Shown piece after piece: positions 46,295 to 60,540 of a DNA stretch of 64,000 nucleotides (position 1 is its first letter; the number at the start of each line of letters is the position of its first letter). The notes under the pieces are model-generated. The model saw only the letters and a program-made list of their open reading frames with translations. It made no database searches and was not told where the DNA came from. Made by a program: the position numbers and the translations under genes. Origin of the DNA: Nymphaea colorata (taxonomy: Eukaryota; Streptophyta; Magnoliopsida; Nymphaeales; Nymphaeaceae); assembly GCF_008831285.2 (NCBI RefSeq), contig NC_045138.2, positions 5,609,205 through 5,673,204 on the forward strand. The letters run 5' to 3'.

Positions 46295-48015
46295 TTTGAA
46301 ACGAAGAATGAGGTCATAAGAAATTAGAATGTTAGATAAAAGGAAAATTGTGGATGTTGCATGTTAATTAATTGATATCAGTTGGGGTGTTTGAATAGGT
46401 AATAAGTCTCATTTCCAAAGGGTTTGCTGCAACGGCCGGGGCAGCGGATTGTAGGCGGCCAGTTCCTTCAATTATTTTTCCATTTTTAAGAAATGAGTAA
46501 AAACTTTTAAAATATCTGTAGAAAATTTTACTACCAATAATAATTCTGTAATCAATAGCGTCACGTATGTGATTTCTGTATGCATAGTTCCATGGATGGA
46601 CATTCCATTTCAATATACGTAATGTTATTCTGGAAACAAATTACAATGCATACAGAAACATTCATTTAGATAATAAAATAAGATAACATTTTCACGATAA
46701 AATACTAAAGTAGTAGTGATCTAAAGGGAGCTTAAAAGTGAACAAAAGAAGTACCATCTAGATCTATCCAACCATTTACGTTGCCTTTGATTACAGCAGA
46801 TTTGATATCCACTGTTTTTAAATCCGAACCCAAATCCAATTTCAAATTCACACTTTTATACCAAACTGGGAATTTAAAAGACTAACAAGAAGCAGCTCTT
46901 GGCAAGACGGAACATATACCTCCCAAAATAATCCCGCATAGATTTTTCTTGCACCACAGAGTTTGTGGTTTTTTTTTTTTTTGCGTATTGAGGTGTAAAA
47001 ATGACTCATCTATAAAAGAGACAATCCTACAAAGATAAAAGATGGAAAGTGGAAGATATAAAGTCCTCAATATGTTTGTTTTTTTTTTGAAAACGGCAAA
47101 AATGTCCCTATGCCTTTTTTGGTGTGCATTTATTGCATGCACTAGGGTGGTGCTCACAACTGGATCCACCTAGTTCTTTTGTGGTTGGCTTTCTAATGTG
47201 TGCAAAATTTTTTAATGTCTACATAAATTAAAGCACATTCATATTTAATATTGTCATAGTGTCCCATTAATCTACTCCATAGATTCATGGGATCATGACA
47301 CATTGCTCATATTATCAAATGGTCTCAATCTGGTCCACAGGAATGATGCGGCTGTCGTGGATTATATGGTTCTAACAATTCAATCAGTCTCCAAAATATC
47401 ATATTGCAAACGATAGAAGAATGCTATTGGTAGTAAAGTCTAAGTCTAAGAAGGAGGCTACCATCATTGTCCTATAGTGATCTCTTGTGGGGTGGACAAG
47501 ATCTCCAAGCCCAATCATCAAAGAAACTCATCCATATATGAGGAATATTGATTGGTATAAACCAAACAAATAGGTCAAGGACAAAAACCAAACCTTTAAC
47601 TATGATGTTTAAAGCGTTTTTTTTGGAAGTATAACCGTACCAATATGATATTAAGGATAGGTAATATGATATTAAGGATAGGTTGATGTGAAATATATAT
47701 TAATTTGATCCATTTCTAGGTTTTAATAGTGTTTTTATGACAAGAAAATAAATGAATGGCTGTCATAGCGTCTACATTTTGATAATAGAAAAAACAACAT
47801 TTTTCGTGTGTAAAAACAAGTTGATTCAAAGCACGTGTTATATCAAAATATTTTTTTATAAATATATTAGAATGGTTATATTTTATTTTAAGATAACTTT
47901 TTAACCAAAAAATTAAAATGTTTATTTCTTTTTTTCTCTTACCTAAGTGTTTTGTGGTATATATATACAAACATAGCTACCAAGCACCAAGACTGAAAAT
48001 ACCCTCACCACATCT
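46295..48015 (+). other. Spacer between Y2 and C, with TATA box
   Basis: Near-exact copy of 21361-23097. The TATA box is at about 47958-47967. One copy of the 7-bp 'agcacca' repeat in the leader is missing relative to A and B. No gene is supported. Confidence 0.75.
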
Positions 48016-50841
48016 ATGGATTCCATCAGGCTGGTAGCAGAGGGTTTAGCAGCTCTGCTCGCTCTTTTCTTCATCTGCAATATTTGGCAAAAGAAGAAAA
48101 GAGAAGCAAGAGGCCGACTACCAGAACCGGGCGGTCGTTGGCCAATAGTCGGACACCTTGGCCTGCTGACGGGAACCACACCTCTCTATAGAACTCTCGC
48201 TGCTCTTTCAGAGAAGCTGGGGCCTCTCTTCAGTCTCCAATTGGGACAAAGGCGTGCCATTGTGGTGAGCAGCATGGACCTCGCCAAGGAGTGCTTCACT
48301 GTCAATGACCGAGCCTTTGCCGGTCGGCCTCAGCTAGAAGGTTGGAAACGCCTTGGCTACAATCGTGCCATGTTCGTATTCAGCCCATATGGACCTTACT
48401 TTCTTGAACTCCGCAAGATCGTCGCCAACAAGCTGCTCTCAAGCCAGCAACTCCGACTGGTCAAACACATCCAGGTCGACGAAGTGGGTTCCTTGGTGCA
48501 GCGATTGTATCGCAGTTGCAGCAACCTTGAGCCGGTTGAGATGAACCATCATTTGACCTGGTTGGCTATGAACATTGTCCTCAGGGTGGTCGCCGGAAAA
48601 CGGTACTTTGATTTAGGCGGTGAAGGAAAAGAGTTTAGAGAAGCTCTCGGTGAATTTAACAATCTAGTTGGTACGTTCACCCTCTCTGACGCGATCCCGT
48701 GGCTGGGGTGGCTAGATCTGAGTGGCCACCTGCAGGCCATGAAGAGGGTTCACCAGAAGATGGATGAAGTTGCCTCGGCTTGGCTTGCAGAGCACCGCCG
48801 GAAGGAGTCCAGTGGCGCCGGTGAGGAGAGTGACTTGATGGACGTGCTCATTAAAGAATTAAAAGACGGCCACTTGTCGGAAAATCATCAACTGACCTAA
48901 TTAAGGCCACGTATGCGTTACCACCTCTCTCTCTTTTCCTCTTTTTTTTTTCCTAAGGTAAAACTGAGAGATTTTGACAATAAAAAAATATGTGCATAAC
49001 ATACATGCTTGGCGTTTGACAGATTGCATCTAAGATTCATAGGACTTGAAAACCGTGGTTTTAGATCTGACTTTTCTCTTTCAATCTTAATTCTAACCTT
49101 TAAGCTTTCGACATAGAGAAGTAAAATAAGAATGTCAAGTATGAATCTTAGGTCGCATGATTCTTTTGTCATATCAACAAAAGCAAACCACATCAGGTTC
49201 ATGTGAGATTTATGAATTTTCAGAACTGAAGTAATAAACTCCCCCTGAAGTTTAATTTTCTAATGGTTAATTACCAAAAATCTGGGTGACCGTGCTTTTT
49301 TCTCTTCTAAATATTTCAGATTCTTCTTACTAACAGATTTGTATATTTGCTTCTTTTGGTGATTTAGTTTGAAGCATGTTTTATAACTTTAAGCATTTCT
49401 TGCCAAACCAAGCTGATTAAGTAAACGTATTACCACCCTATTTAAACTGATAAGATTTTGGGTCCTTCTCATCGCCTAATTTCTGTTTGCAACATGGGAA
49501 GCCAAAAAACTAAGAGAAATGAGAGTATCATATACACACAGTATATTAATACTAGAAGAGTTTTTAGGTTGTGCTTGATTCCACATGGATCTTAGATCTA
49601 AGGAATCACAAATCCATGATAGATAAAATCCACATTTCAATCAAATTGTGAGCTTCCCATGATAGATAAAATCATGGCCCCTGATTTTAAATCTTCAAGA
49701 TTGGAGATCCATATATTTAAGAGAGCTTCCCCACAATCTTAAATCAGGCATGTTTTTATAGTTTATATCCGAGGGGTGTTTGATAGCCTCAGATTTGAAA
49801 TTCAAGGTGATTTGGGTTCATTGGGAATCTCAAATCTACATGCTTTAGGTCAGATCCGACATCAATTGTAAGGTTTTATTTATAAACTAAGGATCTCAGT
49901 TCTTCTTTTTCACATAATGGCAAAATCTAGGGTTTGTTTATGTTGTAGTTCTACATAAAAGGGATATTAGATCAGCCTCTGAACTGGGATCTCATGCTAC
50001 CAGCCACACATTTAGTAGTTTCCGTAAAGTTCAAATGGCTTTTCACTGAATGTTCTTTGCTCTATATACATTTAAATCATTCCTCTGATAACAAATAAAA
50101 GAAATTGCTCCATACCTACTTTTTATTCATGTTTGCTTGTAGCACTTTCAATTCTCTAGCATCAGTAAAGGGCATAGATCTGTTTACTACCAATCTCCAT
50201 TGTAATGAATTATTCCAGGTTTTGGTAGTAGCCGGGACAGAGAGCACGGCAGTCACACTTGAGTGGGCTCTCTCTCTCTTGCTAAATAACCCACATCTCT
50301 TAAAGAAAGCCCAAGATGAGTTAGACTGCCAGGTCGGCAAAGAGCGACAAGTGGATGAATCAGATCTCAGTAACTTGCCTTATTTGCAAGCTATAGTCAA
50401 AGAGACAATGCGCCTACACCCAACCGGACCACTTTTGGTCCCACACGAGTCAACGGAACCAGTTCAACTTGGTGGGTTCGAGGTGCCGGTTGGCTCAATC
50501 CTGTTGTTAATGTGTGGAAGATTCATCATGACCCGACATTGTGGATCGACCCAGAAGAATTCAAGCCAGAGAGGTTCTTGAGCAGCCGCAATGTGATGAC
50601 CGGCTTTGGTGGTCAGGACTTTGCGTTCTTGCCATTTGGATCGGGAAGGAGGATCTGCGTTGGCCGGCGGATGGCCATGCAAGTTCTTAACCTAACTTTG
50701 GCATGCTTGCTGCAGAGCTTTGAATGGTCTACACCCATGAATGAGCCGGTTGACATGACCGTGGGACATGGCCTAACCCTGCCCAAAGCAACTCCGCTTA
50801 GAGTGCTTTTGAGGCCCCGTCTCCCACCCCACCTCTATTAG
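48016..50841 (+). pseudogene. CYP82 P450 gene C, two small frameshifts (possibly assembly error)
   Basis: Exon 1 (48016 to about 48910) is open and matches gene A up to residue 291. A cluster of small losses at 48885-48925 (compare 23967-24010) then shifts frame and destroys the ACG|GTGCGT donor. Exon 2 (50219-50841) is complete with AGTEST, ExxR, PERF and FGSGRRICVG. It has lost one T from a TTT run near 50504, shifting frame within the GSILFVN segment. If these small losses are sequencing errors, C would encode a near-identical twin of A. I call it a pseudogene on the sequence as given. Confidence 0.75.
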
Positions 50842-53800
50842 TTACTTGTTTTTAGTATTAGTTACTTGTTTTTAGTGTATGCTATAACATTACCAATAAT
50901 ATGGCAGGTTCATGGTTTCATTTTTGAGAATAAACTTTTCCAGTTGAATTCAAAATGAATAACGAGGTGATAAGAAATTGGAATGTTAGAGAAAAGGAAG
51001 TTCTGGGTGTTGCATGTTAATTGATCATGTTGGGGTGTCTGAATAGGTAATGAGTTTCAAGGAGTATAGTGTAGCTGGTTGGATTAGTGGATCAGTCAAA
51101 ACATAGTCAATTTCAAATTGAATTCTTGTGGATGCTACTTTTTTTGTCTTAAAACTACCGTAGACACTACTCTCTAAGTTGATGGAAGCAACCATAAGCT
51201 CATCTGGGTGAAGTTGAAGGTATTTCAACCTCTCACCTCAGCGGTGGGTTCCCTCCTGCGCACCCAAACTGAATAAATAACGACGGAAGTGGGGTGAAAC
51301 AGTTTGTGATGCATATTTTAATTTGAAATTGATGCATGGATTGGTGCGGTGCCACAAATTAATCTATAGTTCTGCAGAATCAATTTCTTATGATGGGGTG
51401 ACCTATGAAAAATATAAATTGAAAGAAAAAAAGTATTCTAAACATTCTGTCTGTCTTATCCAAGCTCGCACACATCGTAAAAGTACTATGTCTCATGACT
51501 GTTGTTGCACATATGGTCGAATGAGGTATATTTGATGGATTTTTGTGATATTATCGCCGCCATGTTTGATTGGTTGAGCTATACAGTATGAAAATTTAAA
51601 GGAAAACACGGTAACATTCTGGAAATCACCAAATAAAATTGGCACACATTGGCCAGATTTTGAGCGCTGATAGGTAAAATTAAAGCAGAGAACAACTAGT
51701 TTTTTAGTAATAATATAAAACAATTTTTAACATAACCGTTGGGTTAGATCACCTCATTGTGGAGGATCCTATCCAAACCCAGGTGGAAGGTGAAAAGGCT
51801 TTTTTTTTGCACTCGTACTTGAGTGGAAAGCATTGAAAAGATGCAAATAAGAAACAATTTTGTGGATTGAAATTACAAAAGTTTAAATAGAAGAGGGAAG
51901 AAAAGGGGATTGGATGTTTTTATGTGATTCTTGGCTTGGGGTTTTCTTCTTCGTTGCTTGGGGTTTTTATGTTCTCTACTCACTGGAAACCCAGATGGGG
52001 TACAAGTAAACCCTTCAATTTGAGGGTTGCGATTCAAACTTTTACATCCCAAGAATGTAGCACTCATGGGAACTGAATGACATATCTTCTAATCATCTAC
52101 TTATCCGATGAACTATACTATGTCCCTTAAATCTATTGGGTGGAGTTTTTCAGTTGCTAACGGAGGAATTTTAATGTTTTTTTGTTTTTACCATATTAAA
52201 ATTATACATTGTTGAAAAGTCATCACTAACATGGTATGATATGATAAAACAGCCAGAGACATATTTAATGCTTGTGAGCTGTGGGAACTTCCCCTCAACC
52301 CGTATTAGACATGTTTCCCCACGGCCTGACGGCCCCCCCTAGAGGGAGGAGAAGGCCCCACTGGCCACCACCGGGGCCCACATGTCATGTGGGAGAGGAG
52401 CCCATTAAATAAGCTCTTACCCCACTCTAAACACTCATAGAACTTTACTGCTTTTACCCCACTCTAAACACTCACAGAACTTTACTGTCTAGATTTTCTG
52501 TCTCATGATTGTTTTCTCTATTGTCCAAATCATTATTGGCTTGATTTTCTATCTCATGATTGTTTTCCCTATTGTCCAAAATATCATGAAATATGTGAAG
52601 GAGTTTTATCTGCATATCAATTATTATCAATGGCACATCTAAACTTTTTAACCATATAATAGCCCTTTTTTTGCTTCACTTGTAAATTTCTAAAAGGAAA
52701 GGGAAAGGAAAAAGAAAAAAGAAGAGAAAATCTTCAAATATTATAAGGAGGGTAGAACAATGTTCTTTTGAAAAGTCTAATTAGTTGGGGGGAAATGAAT
52801 TGACCCTGCTGCTGCTTTTGGAGGCATGTTTTTGGTTCCCCATCTGGTTGTTGGTCATAAGTCTTTTTCTGTTATTTAATGTAAGGAAGATGTAAACTTT
52901 TTCAGATTCAGGTAATCTAAAGTACATTGAAAATTGAATATGTTTAAATTCAATATTAACAAAAGAAAATCAAAATCATATTTTAATTATTTACATCCTT
53001 AAATTAAACAAAAAAAAAATCTCGTGTCTCTCTTGAGGGTCGTAACAGAAAACATTATTTTTGAAAAATATATATCAAAATAAAGAAGAAATAATACATG
53101 AATAGTCAAGTAAGATGACCTGATAATGTAAAATTTTGAGGGGAAATTAGCATGAGATTCAGTGACCATTGAAGGGGGGAAAATATAAAAAAAGCTTTAT
53201 TGACCTTTTCCCCATAATTAGATTTGACCTAGAAAAGAAAAAGAAAAAAAATGTTTAAAATGAAAACTGATATTCTGTACAATTTTCTCATACTATATAT
53301 GTACAAAAATTTAGTTTTGTATTTAAGATTATGAGGGATCTTCAAGGGCTTATAAAGAAGGTCATTACTAAATGGTTGTTCTGGTTCTTACCCATTTTCT
53401 GGGTAGAAGCTCAAACTGCTATGGGGCGAGTTAGGATCCGTCGAACCAAAGGTCCCAAGCCCAACAGTGGGTCGGGTTGGTACAAAAGTCGCCATCATTG
53501 TCCTGCGGTAATCTCTTGTGGGGTCGCCAAGATCTTGAAGTCCAATTATCAAAGAACCCCATTTTAAGAAATTGGGGCACGTATTGACGTAAAATATTAG
53601 AATAAACTGGTCATAGCATCTACGTTTGATAATAGAAAAAAATGAATGGCGGTCATAGCATCTACATTTGATAATAGAAAAATCAACATTACAACATTTT
53701 TCACGTAAAAACAAGTTGATGCAAAGCATGTGTTATATCAAAGTATTTTTGACAAATATATTAGGATGGTTATTTTATATTTAAAACAACTTTTAATGAA

Positions 53801-53899
53801 AAAATTGAAAGGTTTGTTTCTTTTTTGCTCTGTTTGGTGTTATATATATACAAACATAGCTACCGAGCACCAAGTCTGCAAAATACCATCATCACATCC
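50842..53899 (+). other. Spacer between C and Y3
   Basis: Near-exact copy of 25935-28993 with the same internal direct repeats, GC-rich patch (about 52320-52395) and Y-type TATA box (53841-53850). No gene is supported. Confidence 0.7.
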
Positions 53900-53946
53900 A
53901 TGGATTCCATAGAGCTGGTAGCAGGCTCTTCTTGCCCTTTTCTTTC
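53900..53946 (+). pseudogene. Y3 P450 exon 1, first 47 bases
   Basis: Same P450-to-LTR junction as Y1 and Y2. Confidence 0.85.
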
Positions 53947-56900
53947 TTGAGAGTGCGAGAAAAGAGTTTTGTGTGTTGTTCCTAACAACTGGTATCAGAG
54001 CCAGGTTCGTTCGCAATAGAAACAATGGCATTGGAAGAAAGAAAAGTCAGAATCGAGAAGTTCGACGGTAAAGATTTTGGATTCTGAAAGATGCAGATCG
54101 ATGACTACTTGTATCAGAAGAAACTGCATGAACTACTCATGGAAGCGAAGCCCACAACAATGGCTGACACAGATTGGCAGTTGCTGGATAGACAAGCCCT
54201 TGGAGTCATCCGGTTGACGCTGGCCAGAAACGTCGCCTTCAACATTGTTAACGAGAAGACGACAGGAAGTCTGATGAAGACGCTAACAGATATATACGAA
54301 AAAACATTTTGCTACGAATAAGGTATATTTGATGCATCGATTATTTAATTTGAAAATGGCTGAAGGTGCCTCTGTTATGGATCACATAAATGAGTTCAAT
54401 ATTATTACTTCTCAATTGTGTTTTGTGGATATTAAATTTGATGATGAGGTTCAAGCCCTAATTTTGCTGTCATCTCTATTAGAGTGTTTGAGTGCCACTG
54501 TGACCGCCGTTAGTAGTTCATCGATGTCAAGTAAATTGAAGTTTAGTGGTGATCGAGATTTAATACTTAGTGAGGACATTCGTAGAAGAGAGACAGGAGA
54601 ACCTCTCGATCTGCCATAAATGTTCATAACAGGGGCAGAACTAGTCAACGCTACCAAGACCGTAGAAGGTCCAAATCTAAGAGAATGAGTCAATCCAAAC
54701 CTTGAAGTGATGGCTGTTGGAACTGTGGTAAGCGAGGACACCAAAAAAGAGACTGCAGGTTATTGAAAAAGAAAAACACAAATCATGAGGATGATTCAGA
54801 AAAATGCAGCAACAGAAGATATAGGTGATGCACTTGCTTTGAATATACACAACTCTATAGAGTCTTGGATTTTAAACTCTAGTGCATCTTTTTATTAAAC
54901 ATATTCTAATGAAAGTATGCACAACAACTATGTTGCAGGAAAATTTGACAGAGTATATTTTGCAGATGATGAACCTCTGGATATTGTAGGGAAATGTGAG
55001 GTTCACATTAAAATGCAAAATGAACATGTATGGAAGTTAAAAGATGTCAGACATGTCCCAGAGTTGAAGTCCCAGAGTTGAAGAGGAATCTCATTTCAAT
55101 CGGGCAATTAGATGACGAAGGCTATGTTACTATCTTTGTTAGCGGATCTTAGAAGATAACCAAAGGTGCTATGGTTATAGCACGAGGTCACAAATTTGGC
55201 ACATTGTACATAACTGCAGATGTGAAAGACACAGTGGTTGTGGTGAAATGTGAGAATAGATCCTTGTTGTGGCATTGCAGGCTTGGGCATATGAGTGAGA
55301 AGAGAATGAAGATCATGGCAACAAATAACAAGTTGCATGACTTGAAATCTGTAGACATTGGGCTATGTGAAGACTGTGTCTTCGGGAAACAGAAAATTGT
55401 CACTTTCTCCAAAGTTGGACGACCTCCTAAGAAGGAAAAGTTAGAGTTTGTGCATACTAATGTTTGGAGACCTGTTCTAGTTCGTTCTCTTGGAGGATCC
55501 TTATACTATGTCACAATCCTTTCTGATTGTATCAGAAAGGTGTTGGTCTATTTTCTCAATCTGACGTGTTTAATGTTTTTAAAAGGTAGAAAGCAGAAGT
55601 AGAAAATCAGACTACAAAGAACATTAAGTGTCTACGGTCAAACAATGGTGGTGAGTATGACAGCAAAGAGTTTAAAGACTTTTGTGCAGATCATAGGATT
55701 CGAACACAAAGGACAATCCCTAAAAAACCACGACAAAATGGAGTTGTAGAAAGAATGAACAGAACCCTTTGTGAAAGAGAAAGAGCATGAGACTGTATTC
55801 AGGCTTGCCAAAGATTTTTGGGCTGATGCAATCAATACAGTTGCATACTTGACAAATTATGGGCCTTCTGTTCCTTTGGACTATGGGATACATGAAAAAG
55901 CCTGAATCGGTAAAGAGGTAAATCTTGCATACTTAAGAGTCTTTGGTTGTGTCTCTTACATACATATAGACTCGAATAAAAGGGATAAATTAGATCTAAG
56001 CCCAGAAAATGTTATTTCATTGATTATGGAAATGATGAGTTTGGATATTATTTTCAATATGATAAAGCGAAGAAAATTATTAGACATAATGACATAGTGT
56101 TCAATGAAATGGCTCTGTACAGAGAGTGATAGTCTTATGTCTGATAAGATGAACATCATGACACAAATGAAGACATTGTAGAACTTCAAAATGTCTGTGA
56201 AGATGATGTTGCAATTAAGACTCAAGATAGAAACAGTCAGATGGAACAAGAACCAAGCACATCCCAACCTCCATTGAGGAGATCAAGTAGAAGACCAAAA
56301 CCAAATCGAATATATTCTCCTTATTTATATTACTTACTGTTAACTGATGTCGGAGAACACGAGTGTTTTGATGAAGCAATGCAGGTTACAGATTCAATTA
56401 AGTGAGAGTCAACTGTGAAAGAAGAGATGGACTCTTTCATGCTAACAGAACATGGAAACTAACTGAGCTTCCTTGTGGAAAGAAGTCATTGCAAAACAAA
56501 TAGGTATACAAGATTAAATAAGAAGCAGCAGGAAGAAAAAAGTATAAAGCAAGGTTAGTAGTGAAAGGTTTTCAACAAAAAGAAGGTATAGATTATACAT
56601 AAATTTTCTCTCTTGTTATTAAACTAACTACTATAAGATTGGTATTAAGTTTAGTTGCAGCTGAAAATTTATATTTGGAGCAACTAGATGTAAAAACTGC
56701 ATTCTTTCATGAAGATTTGGAGAAAGATATTTATATGATGCAACCTGAATGTTTCTAGGTACAAAAAAATGAAAGCCTTGTATGCAAGTTAGAGAAGAGT
56801 CTCTATGGTTTAAAACAGGCACTAACATAGTGGTAGAAAAAGTTTGATAACTTTACGGGAAGAAATGCCTTTAAGAAGTGTGATATGGATCATTGTTATT

Positions 56901-58145
56901 ATTTTAAGAACTTTGATAGTTGTTATATAATTTTACTATTATATATGGATGATATGCTTATTACATGCTCAAATTTGCAAGAGATCAATTCTTTGAAAGA
57001 ACAACTATCAAGAAGTTTGAAATGAAAGATCTAAGTGCTGCGAAACAAATCTTTGGGATGAGAATAAGTAGGAACAGTAAGACAGACACCTTAAATTTGT
57101 CTAAACAAAATTATATTGAGAAGATCTTGTGCAGGTTTAAGATGCAAAATGTCAAACCTATTAGTACGCCGCTTGCTAGTCATTTCAAATTGTCCAAGGA
57201 TTTGTCACTCAAGACAAATGAAGAGCATGAAAAAATGTCAAGGATAGGAACTTTAGGTATGAGCCTTTGTTTTAAGAAAAATGAATTTCTTTTGCATGGC
57301 TTTGTGGATGCAGATTTGGGTGGTGATCTTGACAGCAAGAGAAGCACCACTGGGTACATTTACACCATAGAAAGAACCTGTATTAGTTGGGTTTCACAAC
57401 TTCAAAAAGTTGTTGTGTTGTCTACTACTGAAGTTGAATATATTGTAGATACAAAAGGCAGTAAAGAGATGATTTGGCTAAAGACTATTCTAAAAGAATT
57501 GAATGTAAAGGAAGAGAAGTGTTCTCTCTTATGAAGTCAAAGTGCAATTCATTTAGCCAAGAATTCAGTGTTCCATGCTAAAACAAAGCATATTGATTTG
57601 AAGTATCATTTCATTAGAGATTTGTTGGAAGAGAAGATACTATCTATTGAAAAGATTCGTGAAACAGAGAATCCAACAGGCATGTTGACAAAGTCAGTGA
57701 CTGCTAAGAAACTGAGGTTATGTTTAACCTTAGTTGGTCTCCAAAGTTGATTGATGAGAAGGCATCGCACAGGTTGAATATGTGATATACAAGCACTTGA
57801 TCTATAGTGCGAGATTGTTGATGTATGGAACTTGATCTATACTAGACACTCATATACGATGTTGTGGATCCAGTGGTGCTTCTCTTGCTTAGAGGCTCGT
57901 GCTTTTTTTTATGTAAAGGCATTTATGTTATTTTGTATAAATGCAGGTTTGCCATAATCCTTATGTTGTGAGGGAGACTATAGTTTCTTCTTTGGTCTTC
58001 TCTCTAAGAGTGAATAGTGAAAGATCTGTGCGACCGTGAACGTAAGAGATATTGCTCTGAACCATGTAAATCTTTGTTTTTTCCTTGTTGCTTTTATCCC
58101 TCTCTTGAGAGTGCGAGAGGAGAGTTTTATGTGTTGTTCCTAACA
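53947..58145 (+). mobile_element. Dead Tnt1-type copia in Y3 (copy 3)
   Basis: 4199 bp with LTR stub 53947-53987 and 3' LTR 57816-58145. It shares the stops, NSSA protease and overall structure of copies 1 and 2. In addition it has several single-base losses, for example near 55778, 55817, 56120, 56439, 57010 and 57534, that break integrase and RT further. RNase H (57300-57534) still reads DADLGGDLDSKRSTTGY. Confidence 0.93.
57816..58145 (+). repeat. 3' LTR of copia copy 3
   Basis: 330 bp, same termini as the other two copies. Confidence 0.85.
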
Positions 58146-60540
58146 CCTTCACCGGTCATCCGTCGTTAGAAACTTTTGAACGCCTTGGACATCGTCCTCA
58201 AGTCACTGGAAAACGGTACTTTGATTTGGACGGTGAATGAAAAGAGTTTAGTGAAGCTTTGAATGAGTTTGTCAATCTACTTGGTACGTTCATCGTCTCT
58301 CCTCAAAGCCATGAAGAGCGTTCACCTTAAGATGGATGAAGTTGCCTCGGCTGGCTTGCAAGCACCGCCGGAAGAAATCCAATAGCGCCAGCCAGAAGAG
58401 AGACCTGATTGACGTGCTCATTAAAGAATTCATTAAAGAATTAGAAGACGGCCACCGGTATGGTACGTTACCACCTCTCCTCTTTTCCTCCTGTTTGTTC
58501 TTATGTTTGTTCTTAAGTAAAGAAACACTAAAATCGCTAAGCTATTGTCAACCGCCATTTGCTGGGAATTTCCAAACGTCAAACTTGAGAGATTTTGGCA
58601 GTAAAAAAAAATATACATAACATACTTATCGTGCGTTTGACAGTTTGGATTTCAGATTCTTTTGTCACATACCACGCCAGGTTTATATGAGATTTATGGA
58701 TTTCAGACCCGAAGTAATCAAACTCATCTTTGTTTTTCTAATATTTAATTATCAAAAAGTTTGGTCGCCATGTCTATTTAATATTTTGGATTTTTCTTAC
58801 TAACCGATTTGATGTTTGTTTCTTTTTGTGATTTAAGTTATTTTTTTATAACTTTCACCATTTTCTTGTCATTTTAGCTTGTGCCATCACCTTGCCAACT
58901 ATTTAACCAGATTTCTTTCCATCGAGCTCTCATCATCCTTACCAAATTTCATATTTTTATTTGTAACTTCTTTTAGAAAATTTTCTAAGACATCCTTAAA
59001 AATAATTAAAAGAAAAAGACACTTAACCTGAACTTTCATATTGCTAAAAATACCCTTAGGCTTCGCACTACTAATAAAAAAGCTTTTTTTTTTCAAAAAG
59101 GCCACAATTTCTAAGCAGATTTGTTAATTTGTATTATTTTTTACTGCTTCGATAACATTAATGCATGATTAGTTATATCTAAATGACTTTGTTTTCTATC
59201 TATATACTTAAAACAATTATAAAATTTTTTTTGTTAGCGTTATAATGATTTTGAAGGAAATTAAACCTAAATACAATTAATTTACTTGTCAATTTAGCAA
59301 GAAAAGCAGAGACATTCCCCTCTTTCCATTGCCTTCAAGGTGCAAGGTTGTTTTTGGTCCTTAAGATGCTCCTACACGAATCAAACTGACGATCAGACAA
59401 CAATCTGTCAATCCGACCAACTACAGTCTACACACAATTGATGCACTACCTTATATTATATATATATATTATATATGTCCATACAAAAAGTGAAAACATA
59501 TAGGTTGCGTTTATTTCACCATGGATTTGAGATTCTCTGTGATCTGATATCCCTAGGATCTCAAATCCATGAATTTAAGATCATATATCTCTTCCTCCCT
59601 CTCTCCCCACCCAAAAAAAAAACTGATCTTAAATTAATGGTTTTGAATAAGGATGTGTGGTTCTCTTTGATTTCAAATTCTCGAGATTTGAGAACTATGG
59701 ATCCTCGTGATTTGAGACCTATAGGTTTATTATCAGACCCCATCCAATTTATATTAAAAGGCGTTTGATTGCCTTGGATCTGAAATTTAAGGTGATTTGG
59801 GATCATTGTGAATCTCAAATCCACATTTTTTGCCTCACACCCCTCAAATCTCAAATTCTTCTTTTTCACATATTGGTAAAAATCTAGGTTTGTTGGTCTT
59901 ACACAAAAGGGACTTTACTGATGACCCTTTACTTCCTCTGATAACAAATCACACTTGAGTGGCCTCTCTCTCTCTCTCTTCACAACACCACATATCTTAA
60001 AGAAAGCCCAAGATGAATTGGACTACCATGTGGGCAAAGACCAACAAGTGGACGAATCAGACATCAACAACTTGCCTTACTTGCAGGCCATAGTCAAAGA
60101 GTCAATGCCCCTATACCCAGCAACACCGCTTTTGCTCCCACACGAGTCAATGGAACCCATTCAACTTGGTGGGTTCGACGTGCCAGTTGGCTCAACGCCG
60201 TTCGTTAACGCGTGGAAGATTCATCGCGACCCGACATTGTGGACGGACCCAGAAGAGTTCAAGCCAGAGAGGTTCTTGAGCAGCAACAATGAGATGACCA
60301 GCTTTGGTGGTCAGGACTTTCCTTCTTGCCATTTGGGTCAGGAAGGAGGTTCTGCATTGGCTGGCGGATGGCCATGCAATTTATTCACTTAACTTTGGCA
60401 CGCTTGCTGCAGGGCTTTGAATGGTCACGCCCATGGATGAGCCGATTGACATGACCGAGGGACATGGCCTAGTCCTGCCCAAAGCAACTCTGTTTAGAGT
60501 CCTTTTGAGGCTTCATCTCCCTTCTAGTGTGTGCTATAAT
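58146..60540 (+). pseudogene. Y3 P450 remainder (exon 1 tail, intron, exon 2)
   Basis: Like Y1 and Y2 but keeps the exon 1 end: 'LIKEFIKELEDGH' with a 12-bp duplication of 'attaaagaattc', then a GGTATG|GTACGT donor region near 58462. Exon 2 (about 59946-60530) has the same missing I-helix start. It is frameshifted by a lost G just before the haem loop (near 60320) and again near 60426. Confidence 0.86.
59450..59476. repeat. Interrupted (TA)n tract in Y3 intron
   Basis: Homologue of the tract at 15117, broken by TTA units. Confidence 0.85.

Larger units (their letters stand above)
37248..48015 (+). repeat. Tandem segmental duplication, unit 2 (B + Y2), 10768 bp
   Basis: Start codon to start codon, B to C. 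It is shorter than unit 1 by 3382 bp, accounted for by the deletion at 39651 that removed the end of B and most of the B-to-Y2 spacer. Confidence 0.9.

Noticed and set aside
48016..50841. Calling gene C an intact P450
   Set aside because: The given sequence has a damaged donor and a one-base loss in exon 2; I flag probable sequencing error but annotate what is written.
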